DNA of 64,000 nucleotides from Amphibalanus amphitrite (GCF_019059575.1 NW_024882792.1:124001-188000); one strand, 5' to 3'. Positions 11,965-23,072 are shown, counted from the first letter of the stretch. Notes: generated from the letters alone by a model not told the origin. Numbers and translations: made by a program.

Positions 11965-13389
11965 GCAGTGTAACCTTTCGCTCGTTTGTGTCTCTCTCAT
12001 GCAAGAGAAATAGATCCTTTGTCGGCTCACTGTTTTCCCGACCGGTTATGAGATTTCAATGATACGTTTGATTGGATTTGGGGAATAGGTTACTTTTTCG
12101 CTTTATCTGAGGCTTTTACATTTAATAATTTTTAGGTGCATCATCTCTCCAATATTGGCACCACTTACCCAGCATAAAACTATCACAGTACCATCACATG
12201 CTTGGAGAGCAATGTTTTTCAATATAGTGGCTACAACATGGTAGTTTTCGGGATGGGCCGGCACCGAACCCGAACACTCATTTATCGGACGCTCTAGCTC
12301 CGAGGATTGACCTCGTGACGTCAGGCGCGCGCACCGCGGCGGCCGGGGCGGCGCCAGAGGCTCTTTTGCTCACTGGACAGCGTGCGGCACGGTCGTGCTT
12401 TCTCATCCCACCCCCACCCCGACTGCCGCCTATGTACTCGCGCTATGCTGCAGATGTTACGTCGCGCCTCGTATACGAAAACGTTTTACCTACCTGTATT
12501 CAATAAATACACCAATAGCGGTTCCAAGTGGTTAGGACAATAACATGTTTCAGCGATGTTAGTTACGCTAGATTTCGTACTACGGAGTGATTCATATCGT
12601 TCTGTTATTTTGCGGAAGGTATTCGTCCATCGAAGTGTCATATCTTGGGCGTGCCACCTCATAAAGGCTGGCTGTGTGAAATGGTCGCTTATGTTCACCA
12701 GACGAATACATTCCCGGAACACGCGCCAGCCTTTTCCTCGGGAGCGAGACGGCGGATAAATACCATTATATGTCAGCTACTCCGTGTTCTCTGCAAAGAA
12801 GCTAGCATGCCCATCGATTTTGTAGCAATCACGTTTTTTTTTCTTCTGCGCAGTGACTCCCATCGACATTTATTTTACCGTAGCAGTGAATTATCCCTGG
12901 CACAGATGTTTCCTCGCTAATAAGCACTGTTAACGAGAGCTCTCTGAGGTGTAGCTAATATCCTGATCGCAGACGATGTGTGCGCTTATACGTGCTGTTC
13001 TCAGCAACATTGTGACCGTAAAAAACAGGCATTCACGCAGTGCCTGAGGGTGTATTTACAGCTATGCTCGGCTGCGCTGCTGTCTCAACTGTCCTCAACC
13101 ATGTGTACTAGCCAGTAGCCACTTGCCAGTACTTGACGTTCATACCTTTATGTACATGTGTGCTCTCAATTGCATCAACAGAACTGTTTTCTCTTAGTTC
13201 CTCCTGTCCTGACCTGCGTTCTCTATTTTTTTTTTTGTCCTGGATTCTGACCTGAAATTCGTCCTCATTTGATTGTCTCCTGTACTCCGCCTCTCGGTCT
13301 TTTCTCACACCAATGGGGGGGGGGGAGTACTGGAAGGAACTCCGCCAGGCACCAAACCAGATCACTTCACTTCAGTCTCTTCACATCAC
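11965..13389. other. Unique spacer, GC-rich patch, no gene seen
   Basis: Intron between Wnt exons A and B. 12300-12440 is CpG-rich (gacgtcaggcgcgcg). No credible exon was found on either strand. Confidence 0.5.
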
Positions 13390-13943
13390 GTATCTGACAT
13401 GCTGTCTCATCTTTCTCATCCCGTCCCACACTGTCTGATTATGTCTCACTTTGTGTCACACTGTCTCACACCATTGCCCTGTCTTTAGATATCTCTCACA
13501 TGGTTCACACTGTCTCACACTGTCCCACACTGTCCCGTCCCACACTGTCCCACAATGTCTCACACTGTCTCATCCCGTCTCGCACTGCCCAACACTATCT
13601 CTCACAGTGTCCCACACTGTCTCACGCTGTCTCACACTGTCTTCACACACTCTCTCTCACATTTCTTACATTGTCTAACACTATCTCACACTGTCTTCAC
13701 ACACTCTCTCACACTCTCACATATTCTCATTTTGTCTCACACTATCTTACACTGTCTTCCCACGCTATCTCACACTCTCTCACACCGTCTCACACCGTCT
13801 CACCTTATCTCACCTTTCTCGCCGCAGCTGACGACTGGCAGTGGGGAGGCTGTAGCGACAATGTCCCACACTGCCTTATACTGTCCCACGCTGTCTCACA
13901 CTGTCTCACACCGTCTCACCTTATCTCACCTTTCTCGCCGCAG
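13390..13943 (+). repeat. Pyrimidine-rich minisatellite before exon B
   Basis: Units of TCTCACACTG with variants (ctgtctcacaccg, ctgtcttcacacac) run up to the acceptor of the exon at 13944, so the polypyrimidine tract is part of an expanded array. Confidence 0.9.
13815..13864 (+). repeat. Decoy copy of exon B acceptor and first ~40 bases
   Basis: The acceptor cctttctcgccgcag and the following exon start (ctgacgactggcagtgggg) are duplicated here, 116 bases upstream of the authentic copy at 13931-13980. After gcgacaatgt the copy falls back into the TCTCACACTG array, so the exon is truncated. The first exon position differing is a silent c/t. Confidence 0.9.
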
Positions 13944-14086
13944 CTGACGACTGGCAGTGGGGAGGCTGCAGCGACAATGTGGAGTTTGGAGTGAGAATGT
14001 CCCAGCAGTTCCTGGACCATGTGCCGCTGAACATGCCGCTGCACCGGGCTCTGCTGAGACTGCACAACAACCAGGCTGGACGAGAG
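13944..14086 (+). CDS. Wnt8: Wnt8-like, internal exon B (WQWGGCSDNVEFG)
   Basis: Secreted Wnt ligand segment. CT joins the G left by exon A to give Ala, followed by DDWQWGGCSDNVEFGVRMSQQ and ending in LLRLHNNQAGRE, the near-invariant Wnt motifs WGGCSDN and LHNNxAGR. The acceptor is tttctcgccgcag. The exon ends exactly on a codon (phase 0) at gtgagata. Length is 143 bases. The last ~38 bases plus donor seed the array downstream, and the first ~40 bases plus acceptor are duplicated upstream, so both edges of this exon are amplified. Confidence 0.92.
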
Positions 14087-15305
14087 GTGAGATAACACAA
14101 CAACTCACAGTACTGAGACTTCACAACAACCAGGCTGGACGAGAGGTGAGATAACACAACAGCACACTGCTGAGACTGCACAACAACCAGACTGGACGAG
14201 AGGTGAGATAACACAACAAACACTGTCACACTGCTGAGACTGCACAACAACCAGGCTGGACGAGAGGTGAGATAGCACAACAACAAACAACAATAAACAG
14301 AGACTGCACAACAACCAGGCTGGACGAGAGGTGAGATAACACAACAACAGACAACAACAAACAACAACAGAGACTGCACAACAACCAGGCTGGACGAGAG
14401 GTGAGATAACACAACACGCTGCTGAGACTGCACAACAACCAGGCTGGACGAGAGGTGAGATAACACAACACGCTGCTGAGACTGCACAACAACCAGGCTG
14501 GACGAGAGGTGAGATAACACAACACACTGCTGAGACTGCACAACAACCAGGCTGGACGAGAGGTGAGATAACACAACACGCTGCTGAGACTGCACAACAA
14601 CCAGGCTGGACGAGAGGTGAGATAACACAACACGCTGCTGAGACTGCAAAACAACCAGGCTGGACGAGAGGTGAGATAACACAACACGCTGCTGAGACTG
14701 CACAACAACCAGGCTGGACGAGAGGTGAGATAACACAACACGCTGCTGAGACTGCACAACAACCAGGCTGGACGAGAGGTGAGATAACACAACACGCTGC
14801 TGAGACTGCACAACAACCAGGCTGGACGAGAGGTGAGATAACACAACACACTGCTGAGACTGCACAACAACCAGGCTGGACGAGAGGTGAGATTACACAG
14901 CAACAGACAACAACAAACAACAGCAGAGGCTGCACAACAATCAGGCTGGACGAGAGGTGAGATAACACGGCAAACACTGTCACACTGCTGAGACTGCACA
15001 ACAACCAGGCTGGACGAGAGGTGAGATAACACAGCAACAAAACACTGGTGAAACTGCACAACAACCAGGCTGGACGAGAGGTGAGATAACACAACAACTC
15101 ACAGTACTGAGACTGCACAACAACCAGGCTGGACGAGAGGTGAGATAGAACAACACACTGCTGAGACTGCACAACAACCAGGCTGGACGGGAGGTGAGAC
15201 ACAACAACTCACAGTACTGAGACTGCACAACAACCAGACTGGGAGAGAGAGGTGAGATAGGTAACACCACAGCAACAGTCACTGCTGAGACTGCACAACA
15301 ACCAG
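14049..15305 (+). repeat. ~54-bp exon-edge array: exon B 3' end plus donor, ~21 copies
   Basis: The word ggctggacgagaggtgagat recurs about 21 times, the first being the true exon end. The basic unit is ~54 bases; some units are lengthened by caacaa-rich inserts. In the exon frame each copy reads G-R-E-V-R-stop. The final copies (about 15235 and 15300) decay. Confidence 0.95.
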
Positions 15306-15455
15306 AATAGTGTGCGATGCGTAGCAGAACTGTAGGTTTTGTTCCGATCAATCAAAATGGATTCACAAAAATAATACATCCATTATTTATATTTCTAAGA
15401 ATATCGTTCTACAGTTGTGAAACATTTATTTGATACTTTAATGCTTAATGCTGTA

Positions 15456-15610
15456 GACTATTACGCAATGTGTTGGTCCGCTATGAAACTCAATCGCCCG
15501 AGCTCATTAAATTAATATTGGTGTCCACAGCATTACGACTATTACGCAATGTTTTGGTCCGCTATGAAACTCAATCACCCGAGCTCATTGAAATAATATG
15601 GGTGTCCACA
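15456..15610. repeat. Two tandem 81-bp repeats
   Basis: gactattacgcaatgtgttg at 15456 and a near copy at 15537, each ending gtgtccaca. The repeats differ at a few bases. The surrounding 15306-16160 is otherwise unique intron with no gene seen. Confidence 0.85.
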
Positions 15611-16164
15611 TTAACTTTTTTCATTTGAACACCGTGCAGAGGTGAAACTGTATCTGTTCACCGCTCACAGACGCGGATCCTGCTGACGATACCCTCAGGC
15701 CACCTGGTTCTACAATGTTGGCCGAACTGCGTATATCGCGAGTAACTTGCCCCTGTGGAACTTGAAACAACCGGATTTGGAAGGTTCTCATCTAATTAAG
15801 CTTTTATGAGCACCGTAGTTAGCTAGTGTAAGACATAATTGGTGGTGCATTTCGTTGCGTAGCAGGTTGAATCTTCAACAGGTTTGAATTTCATTCAGCG
15901 AGTGGGGTTGTTACACGGAGTTCAGGATTTTGCAGCGTGCCTCCGTTTAATTAAAACTGCCCGCGAGTTTATTACAACGAGCTGCATGTTTACCTAAGGC
16001 AAGGTAAACTGGATGTGGCCCGCACAATTGCAGTCGTGTTTACGTTTTTTACGTATTTCTACGTATTTACGTATTATGCTCAGGTATTTCTAGAGCATCT
16101 GTAAGTCAACTGCTAAATGTGCATATTTGCCGTTCAAATCTAGCTCATGGTGTTAAGTGTACTC

Positions 16165-16724
16165 TCTTGTATGCAGTTGGTGCGTCGCTCCACCCGGCGT
16201 CTTTGTGTCACGATCTGAACTGACCATTACCTCTCTTACAGTTGGTGCGCCGTTCGACCCGACGCCTATGCAAGTGTCACGGTGTGAACTGACCCTTACC
16301 TCTGTCTTACAGTTGGTACGCCGTTCGACGCGCCGTCTCTGCAAGTGTCACGGTCTGATCTGTCCTTTCTCTTACAGTTGGTACGTCGCTCCACCCGCCG
16401 TCTCTGCAAGTGTCACGGCGTGAACTGACCTTTACCTCCGTTCTACAGTTGGTACGCCGTTCGACCCGCCGTCTCTGCAAGTGTCACGGTGTGGACTGAC
16501 CTTTACCTCTGTTATACAGTTGGTACGTCGTTCGACCCGGCGTCTTTGTGTCACGATCTGAACTGACCTTTACCTCCGTTCTACAGTTGGTACACCGTTC
16601 GACGCGCCGTTTCTGCAAGTGTCACGGTGTGGACTGACCTTTACCTCTGTTATACAGTTGGTACGTCGTTCGACCCGGCGTCTTTGTATCACGATCTGAA
16701 CTGTCCTTTACCTCTCTTCTACAG
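16165..16724 (+). repeat. 65-71-bp exon-edge array: acceptor plus exon C start, 8 decoys
   Basis: AG followed by TTGGTRCGYCGYTC occurs with exon-like starts at 16177, 16242, 16313, 16378, 16449, 16520, 16587 and 16658, before the authentic start at 16725. Each decoy holds a pyrimidine tract, cag, and 35-50 bases of exon C. In frame they run to TGA soon after (C)KCHG or LCVTI. Two exon variants alternate, one having lost the tgcaagtg segment. Confidence 0.95.
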
Positions 16725-16864
16725 TTGGTACGCCGTTCGACGCGCCGCCTCTGCAAGTGTCACGGTGTGAGCGGCTCCTGCAGCATGGAAACATGCTGGA
16801 CCCAGATCGCAGACTTCACCATCACAGCCGAACGGGTGCGGAGACGCTACAGGAAGGCTAAACG
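16725..16864 (+). CDS. Wnt8: Wnt8-like, internal exon C (CKCHGVSGSC, lipidated Ser)
   Basis: Secreted Wnt ligand segment. Reads LVRRSTRRLCKCHGVSGSC, then SMETCWTQIADF and RVRRRYRKAKR. The Ser codon at 16770-16772 in CHGVSGSC is the Wnt serine that Porcupine acylates in known family members, needed for secretion and Frizzled binding. The acceptor is cttctacag. The exon ends with two bases of an Arg codon (phase 2) at gtgagt. 140 bases. Both edges are amplified: eight decoy acceptors upstream and at least two partial donor copies downstream. Confidence 0.93.
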
Positions 16865-16935
16865 GTGAGTCCCATGACGCTACAGGAAGGCCAAACGGTG
16901 AGAGCCATAACGCTACAGAAAAGCCAAACAATGTG
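16845..16935 (+). repeat. Short exon-edge array: exon C donor, ~3 copies
   Basis: cgctacaggaaggctaaacg-gtgag at the true exon end is followed by a second copy ending aaacggtgagag and a third, decayed copy ending aaacaatg. The unit is ~41 bases. Confidence 0.85.
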
Positions 16936-17689
16936 TATAATAGCTGTGACCATGCTGTGACCATCTGAGGCCCGACTCGGTGACAACCCGCTCGTGTCAG
17001 TGCTACTGTGTATTAGAAAATAAAAACAGGCATGATGGACTGAAGGTAAACAAAATATAACAAAAATGAGTTAGTGTGTCTGAGACAGGTCGACGCGGGT
17101 GTTCCGAATGGCTTGAGCTCGTCACAGTCTAGCAGATCATTCCTGGCACTGTGCCAAACTAGGCATCCTGCAACACAAGAGAACACTATTTCAACCATTC
17201 GGCCTATCTGATATCTCTACACGCTATACAAACGGTTAACCATACATTGGCTCTCATGAATACATACATCTGGTCATAATTATTTACAATATTCATCATA
17301 ATCTCACCACTGGCCCTTCCGCGGCCACGCCTAGGCTCAAAAGAAAGAAAATGCGCAGTTGACGCGTGCCCGTAGCACGAAAATACACTTATTGCGCGCG
17401 AGTTTCGTTTACGCCGCGATACAGTGCAACTAAATCATTAGCGCCGCAGGACAGTGCTACTAAATCATTATCACGTGTTACAACAATAGCTCTGCAATGC
17501 AGTGATTATCAAGATTTAAAATTGACAGGAATATGCTTATTATGGCTATTGTTGGATTGCTCAGTCTTATGCTCTGCTGTGATCATTTACATAGATAATC
17601 TCTGAAACATAACCCTAAACTGGAATCTATTTCTTTCCCAGACTGGCCGTGGATGTAAGCTTTTCATAAACCTATGATTGGCAACATCT
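16936..17689. other. Unique intron spacer
   Basis: Intron between exons C and D. A 28-base near-duplicate (acagtgcaactaaatcatta) lies near 17420-17470. No exon seen. Confidence 0.5.
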
Positions 17690-18141
17690 AATCTTTGACC
17701 TATAACCTCTGATATCTGACCTCTGACCTCTGGTCCGTGACCTATGGTCTCTGACCTCTAACCGTTGACCCCTGACCTCCGATCTCTTACCTTTGAACTG
17801 TGACCTCTGACTTCTGACGTCTGACTTCTGACGTCTGACTTCTTGCTTCTGACTTCTTACTTCTGACTTCTGACTTCTGACGTCTGACGTCTGACCTCTA
17901 ACCCCTAACCCCTAACCTCAGACCTCTAACCTTTGACCTGTGATCTCAGAACTCTAACCTCTGACCTCTGACCTCTGTCCTCTGACCTCTCACCTCTCAC
18001 CTCTAACCTCTGAGCAGCGACTTGTGATCTCTGACCTTTGACCGATGACCTCTGCCCTCTGACCTCTGCCCTCTAACCCCTAACCTCTGCCCTCTGCCCT
18101 CTGCCCTCTGCCCTCTGCCCTCTGACCTCTGACCTCTCCCT
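17690..18141 (+). repeat. TGACCTC minisatellite before exon D
   Basis: Units of (T)GACCTCT, TAACCTC and GCCCTCT run up to the acceptor ctctccctcag, so the pyrimidine tract of this exon is also an expanded array. Confidence 0.95.
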
Positions 18142-18144
18142 CAG

Positions 18145-18272
18145 GCTCACACTCGGCTCCGACGGTAACGACGTCTCTCCTACTGCCTCGGTCAGCTTTG
18201 AGGGTGTGCGGGTCACCGACCTGACGTACATGGACGATTCGCCAGACTTCTGCCGCACAGTGGCACCAAACG
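18145..18272 (+). CDS. Wnt8: Wnt8-like, internal exon D (DDSPDFC)
   Basis: Secreted Wnt ligand segment. Begins by completing the Arg codon of exon C, reads LTLGSDGNDVSP, then VRVTDLTYMDDSPDFCRTVA and PN, ending with the first base of a Gly codon (phase 1) at gtacgt. L-x-Y/F-x-(E/D)-D-S-P-D-F/Y-C is the usual Wnt motif before the last exon. 128 bases. The last ~10 bases plus donor seed a 20-bp array. Confidence 0.9.
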
Positions 18273-18473
18273 GTACGTAACGGCACCAAACGGTACGTAA
18301 CGACACCAAACGGTACGTAACGGCACCAAACGGTACGTAACGGCACCAAACGGTACCAAACGGCACCAAACGGTACGTAATGGCACCAAACGGTACGTAA
18401 CGGCCCCAAACGGTACGTAACGGTACCAAACGGTACGTAACGGCCCCAAACGGTACCAAACGGTACGTAACGA
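18263..18473 (+). repeat. 20-bp exon-edge array: exon D 3' end plus donor
   Basis: ggcaccaaacggtacgtaac repeats about 10 times. Decoy gtacgt donors begin at 18293, 18313, 18333, 18373, 18393, 18413, 18433 and 18463, after the true one at 18273. In frame each copy reads N-G-T-stop. A few units have lost the donor (ggtacc). Confidence 0.95.
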
Positions 18474-19390
18474 CGGGCAATGTCAATGGATAGAAATGCA
18501 AAATGTGTGGTGTGTCAGTCAGTACTCAGTTCCACACTGAGGGCAATTAGGTGTTCGATGTTTCAAAGCAATGCCATTTTGGTGTTTGGTATTTTAAATT
18601 ACGTTCAAGTTAGTGTTTGGCCAACACAGTGCGTTCGTCATAGATCGGTTGTGAAGAACCTCGCCTGTATGTACTTTTGCAGAGTTTTACCTGATCCACC
18701 GTCCGCCGCACATATACGCTACGATATAATATACCTAACATATTTTGCGACAAAAATAGATCCTCGCTTCGGCAAGTGTTAAACATTCTATTCAATTCTA
18801 TTTCACGGGTGTGGAACAGTTTCCGCGTAATATCCTGCCCACTCCAACTATTCATTTCCTGGTTGACGCTGTCCCTTTCGAAAGCACTATTAGTCCCAGC
18901 TAATTAAATGCATATTCATGGAACACCAGGCTTTTCCTCGGAATTTAATCACATTCAGACCGTGACTGAACAAAATTTTTAAGTTGTCCGATGTAGTGCA
19001 ATCATGGTTGTTTCGGGCAGCGGAATTGTTGTTAGCGTTCTGCTGCTGCTGAAATTCACCGAAACATTGCATAATGCAGAGTGACACCAGTTGGCAGTAT
19101 CTGAAACAGGCTTAATTCAATGCCGGCGGCGCTGACATCGGCGCAGAGAGAACAATAATGGCTTTTCAGAGATATATAACTTCTGGCGCAGGGTATAAAA
19201 ACAATGACTGAAGGATGATTTCTGACAACGGGGAGTATATCCCGCTATCGGCCTTGTTGAGAAAGAATTGTTGCAGTCATTATCAGAACGTCAGTCATTA
19301 TCAGCAGTTGCAGTCGTTATCAGCTGTCATTATCATCATTGATCAGAACGTTATCCCGCGGAAAATTTGAAAGTGTTCTCAATAGCGGTA
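18474..19390. other. Unique intron spacer
   Basis: Start of the 17.7-kb intron between exons D and E. Small imperfect repeats of cagtcattatcag lie near 19270-19340. No gene seen. Confidence 0.5.
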
Positions 19391-19556
19391 TACAGGGTGG
19401 GGCAGAAAGATTTACCTCTTGATTTTCTTAAATATTTCGGCCCTGAACAAAGATATCAAATTGATTTCTGGCACATATATGCAGTAGCATGTACGGCTCT
19501 CCAGTAAAAGTCTTGTTGGTTTTGCTTTTTCGGACATATCTGGTCCTATATAATGT

Positions 19557-20469
19557 TTAACCCTCGCCCGCACATGCCATTTTCCCATCCTAGAACGCAC
19601 ATGGGGGGGGGGGGGGTGGTTGCCACCCCCCCCGCGCCATTTCGTTCCTGTTGGAGATAGAGCTTAGCAGTAAAGACCAAAAAGATTCTTTGGGAAGAGA
19701 CGAATCCAATGATACCCAGTTTTACCTTCTCAGGTCAGTCATTGACCTTCCAGGTCAGGTCAAACTAAAAAATGTTGCTGTTTTGGGTCACTGTTGGATA
19801 TCAAGTACGCTGCTTATCAAATACCGATGACGATGCTGTTTTCTGGTGCCAAGCCAGCTAGAACCTCTTTGTCACACTATCCGACCAGAATTTTGCTGCT
19901 GAGGTCATTTCAGGTCAAGTTAGGTCAAGGTCAATTATATGTGTTTGTATGTCTGTGTGTGTCTGTGTGTATACTGATGTGTGCACCGATTGTTTTTGGG
20001 TCCATATCACATGAAATCATGATCTGAGAAGCTTTTACCAAAAACGCAGTCAAAAAACTTCACAAAAAGTAAATTTAGCTTGCCTAAAAAGCAATTATCT
20101 TAGATGACCTAGGTTGACCTTGACCCTGACCTTGACCCCTGTACATCGTCGAACAACATGTTCCATGATAGGTGGGAGGTAAGACTGGCAAAAAAGGCCG
20201 AAATCAGGGTGTCAAAAGCTCACAAGGCCCATGGCAAACGCAAGATGTTGAGAATTGGCCATTTGGGTCATGACATGACCTGAAAAACAAGGTCATATCT
20301 CCGAAACCAAAAATCACAGAAACTTGAAACTTTCAGTGGACATCAAGAAAGGATAGACGAGCAGCTATACGAAAAATCAGCCTTCTAGCTATAAAAATGG
20401 GGAGTGTAGAGCAGAAAGACTGCCTGGGGGGGGTGGCAACCACCCCCCCCATGTGCGGGCGAGGGTTAA
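19557..20469 (+). mobile_element. TTAA element, family B variant, present in left arm only
   Basis: TTAA at 19557-19560 and 20466-20469 flanks CCCTCGCCCGCACATG...CATGTGCGGGCGAGGG, with G-run/C-run hairpins (loops tggttgcca and tggcaacca). The right palindrome arm has the empty site with a single TTAA (tttaaatgcataag on the complementary strand), so the insertion and its TTAA duplication are seen directly. Confidence 0.93.
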
Positions 20470-22914
20470 ATGCATAAGCATCAACCCGGATTATGTGTAT
20501 GCACATTTACCACGAGACTGTGAATTTTCATCGTTGTATGCCAAATACTTTCCGAGATATCCACCAAAAACCTCATTTTCTGCCGTTTGGGGTATTCTGG
20601 CCGCAATCTTCCTGGGATCGCCTATGACATCCATGGTGCCACCTAGCGAGAGGGACGCGGAAACACAGAATCATGAATGAATCGAGCGCGTAGTAAACGG
20701 TGTATGGAAGGGAGACTCGGCAGAGGCTATCCGGGTGGCCGGCGCGCGGCGCGCCCTTAGGCATCGGCCGACCCTTCGGACCGCGTGGGGTCAGAGGTCG
20801 CGCTCGGGAAGTCTCGGCTCTGGGTTTTAGCGCTGTGCAGTCAGGAAGGGAGGGGAGGATAGCGCTAGCCCGACTGACTACTGACTAGTATCTCGGCTGA
20901 TTCGTGTGGGGTGGAACGGATCACAGAACGGGATGGTGGCTAGTGGTGGATGATGGGATGGTGGTTAGGTTAGTGCGTACTGCGTAGAACGTAGCTGAAC
21001 ATGCTTTTTTCATGGCAAACAACATGCAGCATAATGTGCGGGATTATGCCAGAACTCATACAAAAAGGAACTAATATTTCGGCCGAGGGAGTGGATGAGT
21101 GCCGTGACAAAGCATGACGATGCTGCCAAAACCGGGATGCTTGTTTGCTCCCATTTTTTTATTATTAAGTTTTAACCCTAACATGCAGTGCTTGATCCGA
21201 ACTTAGAGGTCCCCGACTGACCTTGGACCTTAAAATCGCACCCGTCCGGTGCGCCACCTTTTCTTCAGGGGCGCTCTTCTTGGTTTTATCTGTTCTTACC
21301 AATAACTAAAGCAAATCGAATGTATAATAAAAAAGGCATACCTCAAACACAGTTTAATTCACATCCGCTCGTGTGCATACTTGTTTTTACCTATACCTTC
21401 TCGCATCAAAATATATCACTTCAGTGCTTAACCTTCAACGGAATTTTGGGTTTTCTGCATATACCCCGGCCGAGGGGGGGAGGGGGCGATTACGACCCCT
21501 CTCCGTCATTTTGCCCCTAATTGAGCTAGCGCCTTGCGGACAAAACTGAGCGCGTGCGTCGTATGAGATGCAGCAACTGGTAACCGAGTTGAATGTCTCA
21601 GGTCCACCGATAAACTCTGAGGTCAGTTTAAGTGCTCCAAGTCGCGGGATCGGTTTTTGGTAAACAACTTCACCTTAAGTGGTTACAGAGCCAAGAGTTT
21701 TGCATGCTCAAACGCGTCGAATAGTTTACGCTTTGTTTTTGTTGAGGTCAATTTAAGGTGTTTACCTCAGTTCATGTCAGGGCAGAGCCACCCAGGCCAC
21801 GAGGCTGACTCAAGAAGGTCATATCGCTTCTTCGATGCGGTAGGTCCTTTCAAGTCCACTGGTGGCTTCCCGACTCGCTAGCTCAATTTGATCGGGACTT
21901 TTTGGTGAAATCTCCTGTGACCTTAGTGACGTCATAAATGAAGTCGCCTAACTTTAAGAATGGAAAAGTGAATGCTGGGGCTTGCAAAAATTGTATAAAA
22001 TCGCGAATTCATGCGCTTGAGACAGCTTTAGATGGCTCCCGGCGCCAAAATAACAGTTTTCATATTTCCCAATTGATTAATAATCGTGAGGTTGCGTGAC
22101 CGACCTGACTTCAGGTGACTCTTAAGAAAAATACGAGATAGCTACATACAAGTTGTGAGGCCTCTGGGAGATAGTACTAGATCATATAAGCTTCATTCCC
22201 CGTTGAAAAGTCCCCTGGCACGAAGGGTGCTGCGACGTCGCGACATTTTGGGGCCTTACAGAGGTTCACTTTTGACGCCATTGGTCAACGGCCTGACCTT
22301 AACCTTCGCACTTGAAGGAGGGTGTCGAACAGACCTCCTACCCTCAGTTTTTCGCAAATAACTCGCGCAAAAAGCGGCTGATTGCGGCGAAAATTTCAGT
22401 ACCCTCGAGTTATTCAATATTACGCCTACCCTATAATTTGCATGACTCTGACTCAAAAGACCTTTTGTGACCTGTTTTCCGAGACCATGTTTGGCCGGAA
22501 TCGCGTTTTGGCGTATTTCGAGTAGAACGCGTTTTATTGTCTTTTTGTGGCTTTAAGCGATCAAACATGTGAAAGGATGTTGATCGCATGGATTCTAGTG
22601 GGTATCAAGGTCACGTGAAGATCAGTCAGGTCACTGACCTTTGATGACCTTTGTTCACTCTTTCGAGTTCTACATGTTTCTTGGGTAGATTTTGGAGTTG
22701 ATTTCGCATTTAGAAACCGTTTGAACATTTAAGAAGTAGTTTTGGTTCACTCGTAACATGTGACCTGACCTGACCTGACCCGACCTGGCCTAAATGCACG
22801 AAAACGTCATCTGTGATCAAAACTAACTTGAATTTCGTGATCAGCACCCCGCAAAACCCTATAACAGCTTCACTTTACGAAGCTCTAACAGGTCCCGATT
22901 CCCCGACTTTTGAG

Positions 22915-23072
22915 CAGTAGCGGCGGAACACCTTCAATTAAGCGGGGGGGGGGGGAGGCACTGCCGACTTTTGGTCCCATTCTTTCCATGCAACGCCCAT
23001 AGGACTAATGTTAAAATGCCAAAATCAAAGGGGGCACGGTGCCCCGGTGCCATCCCCGTTCCGCCGCCAATG
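22915..23072. mobile_element. 158-bp hAT-like MITE, present in left arm only
   Basis: Ends CAGTAGCGGCGGAAC and GTTCCGCCGCCAATG are inverted. The flanking cttttgag (22907-22914 and 23073-23080) is a perfect 8-bp duplication. The right arm has the unfilled site, with one cttttgag in the complement of 26600-26625. Confidence 0.92.

Noticed and set aside
13921-15202. Long minus-strand open frames (about 290-365 codons) opposite exon B's array
   Set aside because: They are pure translations of the 54-bp repeat on the wrong strand; repeat structure alone explains the open frame.
14049-16724. CRISPR-like arrays of regularly spaced repeats
   Set aside because: Units are contiguous tandem copies of Wnt exon edges, without unique spacers, in an animal gene.
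18073-18501. Minus-strand frame repeating VPLRTVWCRYVPFGAV
   Set aside because: Translation of the 20-bp exon D border array on the wrong strand.
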